This document shows positions 30,443 through 38,005 of a DNA stretch of 57,418 nucleotides, piece after piece. The notes below the pieces were generated by a model. It was not told where the DNA came from, did not search any database, and saw nothing but the letters and a program-made list of their open reading frames with translations. Source of the DNA: a virus. The stretch's first letter is position 1. Every line of letters begins with the position of its first letter. Position numbers and translations under genes: made by a program. The stretch spans positions 1,127 through 58,544 of IMG/VR virus record IMGVR_UViG_3300029319_008709; one strand, written 5' to 3'.

Positions 30443-31702
30443 TTACGCCAGCGGGTCTGACTTGATCTCTCCATTCTTTTTTAGTAAAACTTCATATAAT
30501 TTGCCATTGTAGACGTAGCTTGCATATCTTCCCCTCCCATCTAATGGTAGTTTAATATTTCCATGCGCGGTGTTTGAAAGGTTACCGCCGGTTAAATATG
30601 CATACCCATCCTCTATTTTATAAACTGCGTCTCCGTGTGTGAATGTGCGCTTTGCATTTTTGCCCAGGCGCGGCTTAACTAAGACATCACCTACTTGTGC
30701 TTCTATACGCCCCTCGTAACCTTTTGTCTTCCATAAAGACCAGTTGCCTTTTTTCTTTTTGGCTGCGTTGGCATAAAGATAATGCGCGCCCCATCTCGGA
30801 AATTGTGGATCTACTCTGCTTAAAATATATGATATATAAGCCGCGGACCACGCCGTTGAAGTTGTCCAGTTCTGCTTCTTCGGGTCTGTGTTGCTATACC
30901 CGCCGCCGCCGAGGTCATTCTCCCAGTAAAGTGTAAGCCTATCGTACGCCGCGGCAGTTGTTTCAGTTTTACCAGACCAAAAACTTAGTTCAGTCTGAAC
31001 CGCCCGGGCAAAATCATCACTAGAGATTGGATTGTCAGATGTCACATACTCGTTAGCGCCGAACTCCGGTAAGCCCGGAAGCAATACTGTATAAACTACG
31101 TTGTCGCTCGAATCTGAACTGCCGACAACCTCCGGTACTCCTTTTTTAAATTTTTTATTAAGCTTTTCTGAAGCAACGTTTTGAATCTGTATTGGACCAC
31201 CAATTTTTCTTACAATTCTAGGATTGAAAAGATTTTCTACGTCTTCAAACTTAACAGCGACCAAAGTTCCCAGTTCAATTATCGGTTCCTCATCTTCTAT
31301 GTCGCTGTAGACATCCGGATATGTAACTAAAACTGGATCATTATTGCTTACAGGCGCGGGACGTGGTTCGAGTTCTGGAATATATACCTTGTATGCAACG
31401 CTAGCATAATCTTGAGGTTTGTCACTTGCTGCGCTCTGATTTGGACTTTTAATTAAATATTCATTAAATAATGCTGTTTTATTTGAATAAGATGGGTATG
31501 CCACTGGGCGATAGCTAACAACGACTCCATTAAACTCTGTTACGTTGTTTAGGGTGTCTTTCGCAAACGCCGATTCAACAGCCATCCTAATTGCTGTTGT
31601 TGCCGAGGTTCTTCTTCTATCGCCAGATTCGCCTGAGTTTCCATCTTGAATGTTATTCAGGGATCCGAAAGTCAAATCGGACATCTTTATGTTTTTAGAC
31701 AT
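30443..31702 (-). CDS. Baseplate peptidoglycan hydrolase with OB-fold and DUF2272 domain
   Basis: The 419-residue protein has two parts. Residues about 50-170 look like a gp5-type OB domain (YKVYIPELEPRP ... GTLVAVKFEDVENLFNPRIV), which binds the hub. Residues about 225-415 match the DUF2272 family, with AWSAAYISYILSR at 284-296, HYLYANAA (His307), FTHGDAVY (His356) and the diagnostic GGNLSNTAHG. DUF2272 belongs to the NlpC/P60-like group of cell-wall amidases, so this enzyme probably opens peptidoglycan during DNA injection, replacing the T4 gp5 lysozyme domain. It overlaps the upstream small gene by eight bases and precedes the spike-like gene. Confidence 0.78.
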   Translation of the reverse strand: MSKNIKMSDLTFGSLNNIQDGNSGESGDRRRTSATTAIRMAVESAFAKDTLNNVTEFNGVVVSYRPVAYPSYSNKTALFNEYLIKSPNQSAASDKPQDYASVAYKVYIPELEPRPAPVSNNDPVLVTYPDVYSDIEDEEPIIELGTLVAVKFEDVENLFNPRIVRKIGGPIQIQNVASEKLNKKFKKGVPEVVGSSDSSDNVVYTVLLPGLPEFGANEYVTSDNPISSDDFARAVQTELSFWSGKTETTAAAYDRLTLYWENDLGGGGYSNTDPKKQNWTTSTAWSAAYISYILSRVDPQFPRWGAHYLYANAAKKKKGNWSLWKTKGYEGRIEAQVGDVLVKPRLGKNAKRTFTHGDAVYKIEDGYAYLTGGNLSNTAHGNIKLPLDGRGRYASYVYNGKLYEVLLKKNGEIKSDPLA

Positions 31703-32003
31703 CTTCTTTGCTCTCGTTTAATAAATCAAATAGCTGCTCTTTATCGTCATCTGTAAGTCCAGCCTGACCTGTCTTTTGACGTTGAAGAATCGCAGCGAGC
31801 TTCACCATTTGCTCATTGGATCTTTGAAGGTTTTCCACATACTTGGCTGCGATTGGACCCATCTCCCTTCTATCGGCGGGAGAGACCTTCATATCAGCCA
31901 TTACGTCCATTAGTAATGACTTGGCCATTGCACGATCTTCTTTAATGTTTGTCGTGGTTTCTTCGATGTAATGTTCTAAGCTTAGATCTCGCTGTTTTCC
32001 CAT
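31695..32003 (-). CDS. Conserved hypothetical protein, helical
   Basis: The 102-residue acidic, helical protein has no recognised domain. It starts at ATG 32003 within the end of the sigma-factor gene (22-base overlap) and its end overlaps the hydrolase gene by eight bases. It contains an RSNEQMVKLAAILQRQ segment likely to be helical and no membrane segment. Its place between a transcription factor and the baseplate enzyme is compatible with either a regulatory accessory or a chaperone, but the sequence does not favour either. It may be specific to this phage lineage. Confidence 0.6.
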   Translation of the reverse strand: MGKQRDLSLEHYIEETTTNIKEDRAMAKSLLMDVMADMKVSPADRREMGPIAAKYVENLQRSNEQMVKLAAILQRQKTGQAGLTDDDKEQLFDLLNESKEDV

Positions 32004-32668
32004 TTTGTCTTAAACGTCCTGTATCTCTTGCGGAGCTTGTTAAGATTATTGACAACCTGTTTGGTGTTTAGTCCCGTAAGTTCCCGAAGGTATAAGTAAA
32101 TAGCTTTTTTATTAAAAATTTCTATTTGGTCAGCAGAGTCTAAGAGAATACGAACAGCCATAAGAACCTTTTTTTCGTTTTCTTTGATCATAAACGAATC
32201 CCAGGTGTCTATCTCGCTGTTAAGAGACATCCAAAATTCCGCCTCGGATCTTTTGTCGTAGTAGCTTGGCTCTTCTGATACAAGGTTTTCGTCTGCTTCA
32301 TTAAGAACATCCTCCATAAAGACCTCGGTCTGAAGTCTCTTTTTAGTTCTCTTAACTTTATGGATAAACCAGTTCTTTGTTACAACTGAAAAATACGAAA
32401 AAGCTTTTGAGCCTTTGTTAGGATCGTATTTGTTTAGGATAGTGGTTAACCAAACTTTACAATCTGCTCTCAGATAGTCAATGTTTGGTAAGGTTGTAAA
32501 ACGATAAGTGTAGATTATCTTATCTACCATATCGTCAAATGCAGGCTGTATGTACTCCTCGTACAACTTGGATCGCAATTCCCTGTCATTTGTCAGGGCA
32601 TATTTAACTATTGCGTCTTCGTGTACCTGCGTAAAGTAATGATTTTTCTTGCTCTTCTTCCTCGGCAT
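31982..32668 (-). CDS. 55: Late-transcription sigma factor, T4 gp55-like
   Basis: The 228-residue protein is a short sigma factor of the gp55 type: a region-2-like block around residues 35-110 has EYIQPAFDDMVDKIIYTYRF, WLTTILNKYDPNKG, SKAFSYFSVVTKNW and KVKRTKKR, the core-RNAP and -10-binding part. A helical C-terminal region follows with IYLYLRELTGLNTKQVV, which could bind the sliding clamp-coupled activator. T4 gp55 is 185 residues. It would redirect host RNA polymerase to late promoters. AGAGGAAG lies just upstream of ATG 32668. The gene overlaps the preceding membrane-protein gene by 65 bases. The gp55 identity is the best match by motif order, not a database result. Confidence 0.78.
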   Translation of the reverse strand: MPRKKSKKNHYFTQVHEDAIVKYALTNDRELRSKLYEEYIQPAFDDMVDKIIYTYRFTTLPNIDYLRADCKVWLTTILNKYDPNKGSKAFSYFSVVTKNWFIHKVKRTKKRLQTEVFMEDVLNEADENLVSEEPSYYDKRSEAEFWMSLNSEIDTWDSFMIKENEKKVLMAVRILLDSADQIEIFNKKAIYLYLRELTGLNTKQVVNNLNKLRKRYRTFKTKWENSEI

Positions 32669-32972
32669 TTAATGCTTCCTCTAGTTCTTGTTCCAACTCA
32701 TCATCTATAGTATATTCAAATATTTGCCTAAAGTTAGAGATCTCGTCGTTTACTTCTCTAACTCTAGAAATTAATTCTTGTATTATTGGCTCTCCGTGGA
32801 ATGAATCCATGCTGTACATCTGTTTTACAAACACTTGAAAAGCTTTAGTTGTCAAAAATAAGTCGGACATATTCTCAGAGATAAACATAAGCTTCTGTAG
32901 CAGCCTATAGATGTACCAACCTAGAAAAACATTTACTATTAATAAGATGATTAGTGATGTATTTATGAACAT
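32604..32972 (-). CDS. Small membrane protein with one N-terminal helix
   Basis: This 122-residue protein has a hydrophobic segment at residues 4-25 (SLIILLIVNVFLGWYIYRLL), likely a membrane anchor, then a cytoplasmic helical domain and a strongly acidic stretch (EEALNAEEEEQEK) before a short basic tail. Its 3' end overlaps the sigma-factor gene by 65 bases in another frame, and the sigma start codon has its own good ribosome-binding site inside it. I do not recognise the family. Holin or spanin function is not suggested: there is only one helix and no lipobox or signal-cleavage site. Confidence 0.65.
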   Translation of the reverse strand: MFINTSLIILLIVNVFLGWYIYRLLQKLMFISENMSDLFLTTKAFQVFVKQMYSMDSFHGEPIIQELISRVREVNDEISNFRQIFEYTIDDELEQELEEALNAEEEEQEKSLLYAGTRRRNS

Positions 32973-33220
32973 TATCTATCTTTATTTAGTTCATTTTTTT
33001 GCTGTTGCAGTTCATGACGTGAATCTTCTATAAATTCTTCTGTAACTTGACCAGCCTTGTTAGATTTTGTTCCCTTTTTTCTCGTGGTAAATGTTGTTAA
33101 GAGCTTTACTAGGGTGGATCCTGAATCACACTTTGGGCAAGTTGATTGCGTCTCAGATGAAGGGTGATATATAGTTAAGATTTCTTCACACGCTTTACAA
33201 CGATATTGGTATCTCGGCAT
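32972..33220 (-). CDS. FmdB-type zinc-ribbon protein
   Basis: This 82-residue protein starts PRYQYRCKACEEILTIYH and continues to CPKC, so it has Cys8-x2-Cys11 and Cys28-x2-Cys31. This is the FmdB/putative regulatory zinc-ribbon pattern, in which the first residues MP-Y-Y-C--C are typical. The C-terminal half is basic and polar. In phages such zinc ribbons are thought to bind nucleic acid or protein partners; function is unknown. It overlaps the 53-residue gene upstream by one base (TAATG) and the membrane-protein gene follows immediately, so the three form one translation unit. Confidence 0.8.
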   Translation of the reverse strand: MPRYQYRCKACEEILTIYHPSSETQSTCPKCDSGSTLVKLLTTFTTRKKGTKSNKAGQVTEEFIEDSRHELQQQKNELNKDR

Positions 33221-33381
33221 TAGCGTTGTTTTTCAAGTTCCCTTAATCGCCTATCAATATCCATAAGATGCTTCTCTAGATCTCTGGCTTGCTCCCTAAG
33301 AGCGGTTCGAACAAGCTCATCGGCTAATTCTCGTGCTTGCCCCTCGGTGACGTACCGAGGTCCTTGTGTCTTCTTAAACAT
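33220..33381 (-). CDS. Small basic coiled-coil-like protein (53 residues)
   Basis: A short reading frame starts at ATG 33381 (TTTAAGAAG follows) and stops at TAA 33220-33222, which overlaps the ATG of the zinc-ribbon gene. A GAGG-type ribosome-binding site lies just upstream. The product is strongly charged, with a heptad-like helix from about residue 14 (QARELADELVRTAL) to the end (DIDRRLRELEKQR). It fills the only otherwise empty space between two small genes, and the stop/start overlap supports real translation. No family is recognised. Confidence 0.7.
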   Translation of the reverse strand: MFKKTQGPRYVTEGQARELADELVRTALREQARDLEKHLMDIDRRLRELEKQR

Positions 33382-33385
33382 TTTA

Positions 33386-33583
33386 TTATCCCTCCTCGTT
33401 GATTTCTACGTCGCCAAAATTAACAGTTGGCGGATTAGTGACCACCAACTCTGAGTGAGATGAATCGTCTGGACTTATCTGAAAATCCATCTCCTGCAGA
33501 ACAGGAACGATATCAGACTGCTCCATGAGTGATCTTTGTAGAGCCATCATCAGGGCTCCAACTGCTTGATTTGATAGTTTCAT
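33386..33583 (-). CDS. Conserved small hypothetical protein
   Basis: The 65-residue product starts KLSNQAVGALMMALQRSLM and runs EQSDIVPVLQEMDF before an acidic, Pro/Asn-rich tail ending in NEEG. This resembles short conserved proteins that recur beside glycan or structural genes in T4-like marine phages, but I cannot give it a function. The N-terminal third is amphipathic helix. It lies after the RmlB gene at the end of the sugar cluster and before the charged small gene. Confidence 0.65.
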   Translation of the reverse strand: MKLSNQAVGALMMALQRSLMEQSDIVPVLQEMDFQISPDDSSHSELVVTNPPTVNFGDVEINEEG

Positions 33584-33594
33584 TTTTTACTCCT

Positions 33595-34545
33595 TTACCA
33601 ATAAAACTTTTCTTTATAAAACTTTACTATTTTTGATATTTGAGAATCAAAATTAATTTTCGGCTCCCAACCTAGGGACCTTAGTTTGCTGTCATCTAAA
33701 GAATATCTCACGTCTTGTCCCGAGCGGACATGCCCAAAATCAACATATTCATACCAATTTTCATCGGTGCCAAAATATTCTCTAATAATAGACTTGACCG
33801 TTTCTTTGTTCTTTTGTTCAAATCCGCCAGCAACGTTATAAATCTCGTTTACAGATCCATTCTCTATTATTGTCATAACTGCTCGTGCTGTATCTGACGC
33901 GTGAAGCCAATTTCTTATTGGCTCTCCAGCGTCGTGAAGTCTAATTTTTTTGCCCCACTGTAGTAATTTAATGGCCAGAGGTACCAGTTTCTCATGATGT
34001 TGGTAAATTCCATAATTATTCGTGGGTCTAAAAATAATGTATTCTACCCCATAGGTTCTCGCCCATGCTTTTATTAACATATCAGACGATGCCTTGGAGG
34101 CTGAATATGGATTACTGGGGTTTAGAAGATCTGTTTCGGTATGTGAGCCGGTTTTAATATCCCCATATACTTCATCGGTGCTGAAATGAAAGAATACTGG
34201 TTTTTTACATATGTTGTCGGGCTTATTCCGAATCAGGTCTAATAAGTTTTTTACACCGGCAACATTGGTGTGAATAAAATCCGCACTATCCAAAATACTG
34301 TTGCCAACATGGGTTTCAGCGGCAGTATTAATAACGTAATCACAATCAGGCAAACTCTGCAGGTCTGCTATATCTTCTTTTAAAAATGTAAAATTGTTAT
34401 TTGCACTAAACTCGTGCAACAGCTCTGGGTTTGATGCATATGTACATTTATCAATTCCGTATACCTTCCATCCTTTGTCCAGGGCTTGTCTTGTGACATA
34501 CGATCCTATGAACCCTAAGCAGCCCGTAATAACTACCAATTTCAT
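33595..34545 (-). CDS. rmlB: dTDP-glucose 4,6-dehydratase
   Basis: This extended SDR enzyme would convert dTDP-glucose to dTDP-4-keto-6-deoxyglucose, the branch point to dTDP-rhamnose and dTDP-amino sugars. It has the glycine-rich GCLGFIG (residues 8-14), the dehydratase triad in STDEVYG (122-128), YSASK (147-151), RPTNNYG and RNWLHASD. I place the start at ATG 34545, with GGGAG just upstream, giving 316 residues; an in-frame start 20 codons earlier would overlap the cupin gene and lengthens a family that begins at the NAD site. RmlC, DegT enzymes and a formyltransferase are encoded upstream. RmlA is not in this window. Confidence 0.92.
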   Translation of the reverse strand: MKLVVITGCLGFIGSYVTRQALDKGWKVYGIDKCTYASNPELLHEFSANNNFTFLKEDIADLQSLPDCDYVINTAAETHVGNSILDSADFIHTNVAGVKNLLDLIRNKPDNICKKPVFFHFSTDEVYGDIKTGSHTETDLLNPSNPYSASKASSDMLIKAWARTYGVEYIIFRPTNNYGIYQHHEKLVPLAIKLLQWGKKIRLHDAGEPIRNWLHASDTARAVMTIIENGSVNEIYNVAGGFEQKNKETVKSIIREYFGTDENWYEYVDFGHVRSGQDVRYSLDDSKLRSLGWEPKINFDSQISKIVKFYKEKFYW

Positions 34546-34546
34546 A

Positions 34547-34912
34547 TTAATCTCCCTTTTCAATCCTGTGGGAGTCTTCATCGAAATGCTGAGTTGAGAA
34601 CTCAAATAGCTCCGTATCTTCTAGTGCCATCATCTGGTGGCGAAGTCCTCGATAAACATGAAAGTTGTCCCCTCGACCCAGTATGACCTCATTAGCATTA
34701 TCCAAGTCATCTTTATCAGAGTATTTAACCAAAACTTTTCCTGACTGTATATAGAAAACCTCGTCCTTCTTTACATGATAATGCCAAGAGCATTTTTTGC
34801 CCTTTGCAAAATAAAGTAATTTACCACAGTATTCCTCGTTGTTAACAATCCATTTTTCGAACCCCCAACCTTTGGGGACAAACTTAATCTCTTGCGTTGA
34901 AGAAGTCTTCAT
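34547..34912 (-). CDS. Cupin-fold protein, mannose-6-phosphate isomerase type II-like
   Basis: The 121-residue single cupin has CSWHYHVKKDEVFYI (about residues 41-55) with the H-x-H...E ligand set and a second-strand His in RGLRHQM (about 90). It resembles the C-terminal phosphomannose isomerase domain of type II enzymes and short cupins found in capsule clusters. It may interconvert or bind a sugar phosphate or nucleotide sugar. It overlaps the HAD gene by 29 bases and precedes RmlB. Mannose-6-phosphate isomerase activity is possible and would feed GDP-mannose to the epimerase genes upstream, but the family is too broad to fix the reaction. Confidence 0.7.
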   Translation of the reverse strand: MKTSSTQEIKFVPKGWGFEKWIVNNEEYCGKLLYFAKGKKCSWHYHVKKDEVFYIQSGKVLVKYSDKDDLDNANEVILGRGDNFHVYRGLRHQMMALEDTELFEFSTQHFDEDSHRIEKGD

Positions 34913-35210
34913 CGTTTATTCCTTTATCGTCTACGTATATATCTCCGGATGGTTTTCCTAAAAACAACGAGTGATACCTAACTCCCCAATCTTTGAGCTG
35001 CTGCTTTGTAAATTCGTAAAACTTAGCATATGCAAAAGACTCGGAATTATCACTGCGCCCCATTCCTCTAGCTGTTTGAAATATAATTTCATGCCCCTCA
35101 TCATATAGGGTATTCACTTTGTTTATTCTACTTTGCAAGGGCTTAGCAGTTGAATACTGCCCATCCGATACAGTACAGATTGTACCATCTATATCAAAAA
35201 CGTATGTCAT
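34884..35210 (-). CDS. Small HAD-type phosphatase of capsule/LPS cluster
   Basis: This 108-residue protein starts MTYVFDIDGTIC, with the nucleophile and acid/base Asp6 and Asp8 of the HAD superfamily. It continues with EIIFQTARGMGRS (the Thr of motif II) and ends with the acidic YVDDKGINDEDFF. It is short, about half a normal HAD, as in the compact phosphatases found beside sugar-nucleotide genes. The likely substrate is a sugar phosphate or sugar bisphosphate made by the adjacent kinase and adenylyltransferase. It starts in an ATGA overlap with the nucleotidyltransferase. It is not a typical GmhB sequence, so a heptose-bisphosphatase role is only suggested by context. Confidence 0.75.
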   Translation of the reverse strand: MTYVFDIDGTICTVSDGQYSTAKPLQSRINKVNTLYDEGHEIIFQTARGMGRSDNSESFAYAKFYEFTKQQLKDWGVRYHSLFLGKPSGDIYVDDKGINDEDFFNARD

Positions 35211-35596
35211 TGTCTCTCTAAAATTCTAGTGGTAGAGTAGCCGTCAATGAAGTTAAATATTCTCACCTCTGCAAGATCACTCCCTACAACGCGATCAGCT
35301 ACATAGTCCCCACCTTTGACTATAATATCAGGAGAGATACTCTTTATTAAGTTATAAGGTGTATTTTCATTAAACACTATAACTTCATCAACATATCTAC
35401 AAGACATTAAAGCAAAAATTCTATCTTCTTGCTTAAAGAAAGGGCGAGAAGGTCCCTTAAGGTCAGTCACGCTTGAATCGCTGTTCAGCCCCACTATCAC
35501 CCTTCCCAAAGATGAGCAATATCTTAGAAGCTCATAATGCCCTCTGTGAAGAATATCGAAACATCCGTTTGTGAATATTGTCCTAGTAATTTGCAT
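35207..35596 (-). CDS. hldC: HldE C-terminal-type sugar nucleotidyltransferase
   Basis: The 129-residue protein has the RfaE domain II signature: FTNGCFDILHRGHYELL (residues 8-24, with the HxGH nucleotide site), SVTDLKGPSRPF, KGGDY (94-98) and GYSTTRI at the end. In bacteria this domain adenylylates D-glycero-beta-D-manno-heptose 1-phosphate; the sugar kinase domain is usually fused to it in HldE. Here the kinase is a separate gene (36793). The gene overlaps the upstream SDR by 14 bases and is followed by the HAD phosphatase. ADP-heptose-like sugar is the best guess; another nucleotide-activated phosphosugar is possible. Confidence 0.85.
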   Translation of the reverse strand: MQITRTIFTNGCFDILHRGHYELLRYCSSLGRVIVGLNSDSSVTDLKGPSRPFFKQEDRIFALMSCRYVDEVIVFNENTPYNLIKSISPDIIVKGGDYVADRVVGSDLAEVRIFNFIDGYSTTRILERQ

Positions 35597-36509
35597 ACCA
35601 AGGGCTGTCTATTAAAGAGTAGGCTTTTATAAGTTGCTTAATACTCGTATCTAGATCATACAGGCATTCAAATCCCTTATCATAAATTTTCTGGCTACTG
35701 ACATTGTAGTCCCTAACATCTGGATCTTTCGTGAACTCTGCCTTGATAATTTCAAGCGGAAGATACTCGCCTATCTTTTCAGCTAATTGCAGCTTGTTCA
35801 TGTTCATCTCATCATGTCCAAGATTATAAGTTTCGTTTCTGCAGTCTTCCCAATTGTCTAGTAAAAACTTAAATGATCTACAGACGTCCCATATGTGAAC
35901 ATAATTTCTCATAAATTCGCATTCATACAACACTATGACACGATCTCTTAATGCCCTCAAGACAAAATTGTTTACGAGGAGATCCGTCCTCATCCTGCCC
36001 GAAGGACCACAGACTGTTGCAAGTCTAAACGTTGCACAATTTTCTGTTTCTCTAAAGATTGTCTCGGCCTCAACCTTGGTTTTGCCATAAAGCGAAACAG
36101 GATTTAGAGGAGACTCTTCTGTTACTACAGATCCATCAATACTCTTTCCATACCCTGAATTGGTGCATGGATATAACACAATCTGATCTAAGGATTTATT
36201 TTCGGCTAACCAACGATTGGCATTAAGATTTGTCTGTGTTGCTTCAACTGGCTTTCGATCGCACAAAGGAAATCCTACAAGAGCAGCTAACGGTATCACA
36301 ACATCATGGCTTGCAAGTAGCTTTTTATAAAGCGACGTATCTCTAACGTCTCCCTTGATAAAATTGAATTTATCGTTCTGAACATATCGTAGCAAGGAAT
36401 CATGCCCATACATTAAATTATCTAAAACTGTTACTTCATGTTGAGGCAGTAAAAATTGTACCAGCTCGCTACCGATATATCCTGCGCCTCCTGTAATCAA
36501 AATTTTCAT
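35583..36509 (-). CDS. NAD-dependent sugar epimerase/dehydratase (SDR, WcaG-like)
   Basis: The enzyme of about 308 residues is an extended SDR with GGAGYIG at the start of the Rossmann fold, IPLAALVG, PCTNSGYGKS and YGKTK as the catalytic Tyr-x3-Lys. I start at ATG 36509 rather than eight codons earlier; it has AGGGAGA upstream and an ATGA overlap with the DUF962 gene. It sits inside the HldE-like kinase/adenylyltransferase group, so an ADP-heptose epimerase-like step is one option, but it lacks the characteristic HldD sequence that I know. Its exact substrate cannot be read; UDP- or dTDP-sugar epimerisation remains possible. Confidence 0.82.
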   Translation of the reverse strand: MKILITGGAGYIGSELVQFLLPQHEVTVLDNLMYGHDSLLRYVQNDKFNFIKGDVRDTSLYKKLLASHDVVIPLAALVGFPLCDRKPVEATQTNLNANRWLAENKSLDQIVLYPCTNSGYGKSIDGSVVTEESPLNPVSLYGKTKVEAETIFRETENCATFRLATVCGPSGRMRTDLLVNNFVLRALRDRVIVLYECEFMRNYVHIWDVCRSFKFLLDNWEDCRNETYNLGHDEMNMNKLQLAEKIGEYLPLEIIKAEFTKDPDVRDYNVSSQKIYDKGFECLYDLDTSIKQLIKAYSLIDSPWYANY

Positions 36510-36796
36510 CGCTCTACTCTCCCTAGAATCCAATCTTTTAACATAATCCAGTCAGCCATTTTTGCAAATACGGGGTTGCTAAATGCGGCGGGCTTGTTTT
36601 TCTCATAAAAATAATGCCCTGACCACGCAAAAGGATAAACAACAAATGGCGAAAATACAATAAGAATTAACGGCAGCTTTGTCAAACATAGTATAACATA
36701 TAATATTGTAGATACCTGCCCCAAGACATGCAATCTTCTGTTTACTTTGTTCTGGTGCAGTGACAAATAGTGCTGGTAATACCGACTAAACGTCAT
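36506..36796 (-). CDS. Mpo1/DUF962-like membrane protein
   Basis: The 96-residue product, started at ATG 36796 in an ATGA overlap, has the DUF962/Mpo1 pattern: YYQHYLSLHQNKVNRRLHVL (residues 6-25) with His14 and His23, two hydrophobic helices, then FAWSGHYFYEKNKPAAFSNP with His61. The conserved His pattern is that of Mpo1-like iron-dependent enzymes, which in yeast oxidise 2-hydroxy fatty acids. It is roughly half the usual length. An earlier in-frame start at 36838 exists but would read back through the kinase stop. It is embedded in the sugar-kinase group, so it may alter lipid A or another lipid anchor of the glycan; this is inference. Confidence 0.72.
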   Translation of the reverse strand: MTFSRYYQHYLSLHQNKVNRRLHVLGQVSTILYVILCLTKLPLILIVFSPFVVYPFAWSGHYFYEKNKPAAFSNPVFAKMADWIMLKDWILGRVER

Positions 36797-37557
36797 AGCG
36801 TGCTTACGCCCCTCTGCTGTACAACCTTTGTTGCACATTCATTTGCATATTCAATGCTGATTTTAATATTGTTTGTTTCAATATATTTATGTACTAGTCC
36901 AGCTAAAAATGAATCTCCAGCACCAGTTAGATCCTTAACTTCAACTCTTTTCACTGGGTATGTGCCCTCTTTATACCTGCACCCTTTAGAACCTAGGGTT
37001 ACGATTAGGCTTTCTTGAATCCAATCTTGTAAATTCTCCAAAAGATGTTTACTTCTTTCATACTCGTATTCATTAACTTTAATAAATTTACAGTTTCGAG
37101 CGTATGAGCCGAGCAACTTTTTAGTATCCAAAAATACCATATCATGATTGCTAGATATAAATTCTATATCTTTTTCTGATAAGAAACCTTTATTGTAATC
37201 GGAAATTATGATGGCATCAAACTGTTTGATGTAGTTAACCCACTTCTGCCTGTCCTTTATTCTTTCGAAGATACGCTCGTCGCTCACGTCTCCCTTATCT
37301 AGACGCATAATCATGTGATTATTCTTATGCTCAACAAATCTAGTTTTTACAATTTTAGAAGCGTCATTGCATACAAGTTCGCATTCAAGTCCTAAGCTTA
37401 ATATATTTTCGTAAACATTCCCTGCCATTCCAAGATTAGTTTTGCGATGCACAGGAATAAAAACCGGAACAGGAGCAGCAGGGCAAAGCCTATCACACTT
37501 TCCATAAACATAAACATCAGTGCAGCCATCACCTACTACTAGAATCTTTACTCCCAA
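36793..37557 (-). CDS. hldA: PfkB-family sugar kinase, HldE N-terminal-like
   Basis: The protein of about 254 residues is a ribokinase/PfkB kinase with the ATP/anion-hole motif TGAGDSFLAGL (Asp215 acting as base) and N-terminal ILVVGDGCTDVYVYG. It phosphorylates a sugar phosphate, most likely the heptose step that in HldE is fused to the adenylyltransferase found at 35207. The start is uncertain: TTG at 37557 has GGGAG five bases upstream and is preferred over a TTG four codons earlier (37569). Family members usually start near the IL-VVGD strand. Its 3' end is ATGA-coupled to the DUF962 gene. Confidence 0.82.
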   Translation of the reverse strand: MGVKILVVGDGCTDVYVYGKCDRLCPAAPVPVFIPVHRKTNLGMAGNVYENILSLGLECELVCNDASKIVKTRFVEHKNNHMIMRLDKGDVSDERIFERIKDRQKWVNYIKQFDAIIISDYNKGFLSEKDIEFISSNHDMVFLDTKKLLGSYARNCKFIKVNEYEYERSKHLLENLQDWIQESLIVTLGSKGCRYKEGTYPVKRVEVKDLTGAGDSFLAGLVHKYIETNNIKISIEYANECATKVVQQRGVSTL

Positions 37558-37949
37558 CTGATCTCCCAATCTTTAAATTCAGCCGCAAGACAATCAATCT
37601 TGTAGTCTTTTCTGCCGCCAACAACTTCTTGAATTTTGTTTTTGGCGGTGTTTCGAATGCCATTTAATCCATGCGTTAATTCTAGATTATTTCCGTCTTT
37701 AATACCTTTACGATAATTTGATTCATTGTGCCAAATATGAAGATTCATTTGCGAAAGAACTACGATTGCTCGCAGAGTTTCAGCATCAACCTTCGCATCA
37801 GCTAGCAATAAATCAATATCATGTAAGATATCCTTTATCTCTTGGGCATATTCGTCTCTGTGTTCTGATATGAAAACCTCTTTTAGTTGGGCTATCGATA
37901 GCCGATCAATTAGTTCCGACAGAGTTGGTAAATATTTACGATTTGACAT
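37548..37949 (-). CDS. Hypothetical protein opening a glycan sub-operon
   Basis: The 133-residue protein has no recognised motif beyond an N-terminal LPTLSELIDRLSIAQLKEVF, which looks like a helical interaction segment, and an acidic middle. Its 5' end is the only gene start in this cluster preceded by a real gap (64 bases), which contains a candidate promoter. The gene overlaps the kinase by a few bases. It could be a regulator or partner of the sugar-activation group. A ribosome-binding site AAAGGTGAT lies upstream of the ATG. Confidence 0.6.
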   Translation of the reverse strand: MSNRKYLPTLSELIDRLSIAQLKEVFISEHRDEYAQEIKDILHDIDLLLADAKVDAETLRAIVVLSQMNLHIWHNESNYRKGIKDGNNLELTHGLNGIRNTAKNKIQEVVGGRKDYKIDCLAAEFKDWEISWE

Positions 37950-37977
37950 TTTTTTGTATCACCTTTAATTATAATTC

Positions 37978-38005
37978 AATATAACATCTTTTGACTAGAA
38001 TGCAA
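37978..38005 (-). promoter_or_regulatory. Candidate sigma-70-like promoter
   Basis: In the 64-base gap between the fucose-synthase-like gene and the 133-residue gene, the coding strand reads TTGCAT (38005-38000), a 16-base spacer, then TATATT (37983-37978). This is a plausible -35/-10 pair about 30 bases upstream of the ATG at 37949. No T4-type TATAAATA late box is present at this place. The call is based on pattern only and could be accidental in AT-rich DNA. Confidence 0.4.
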
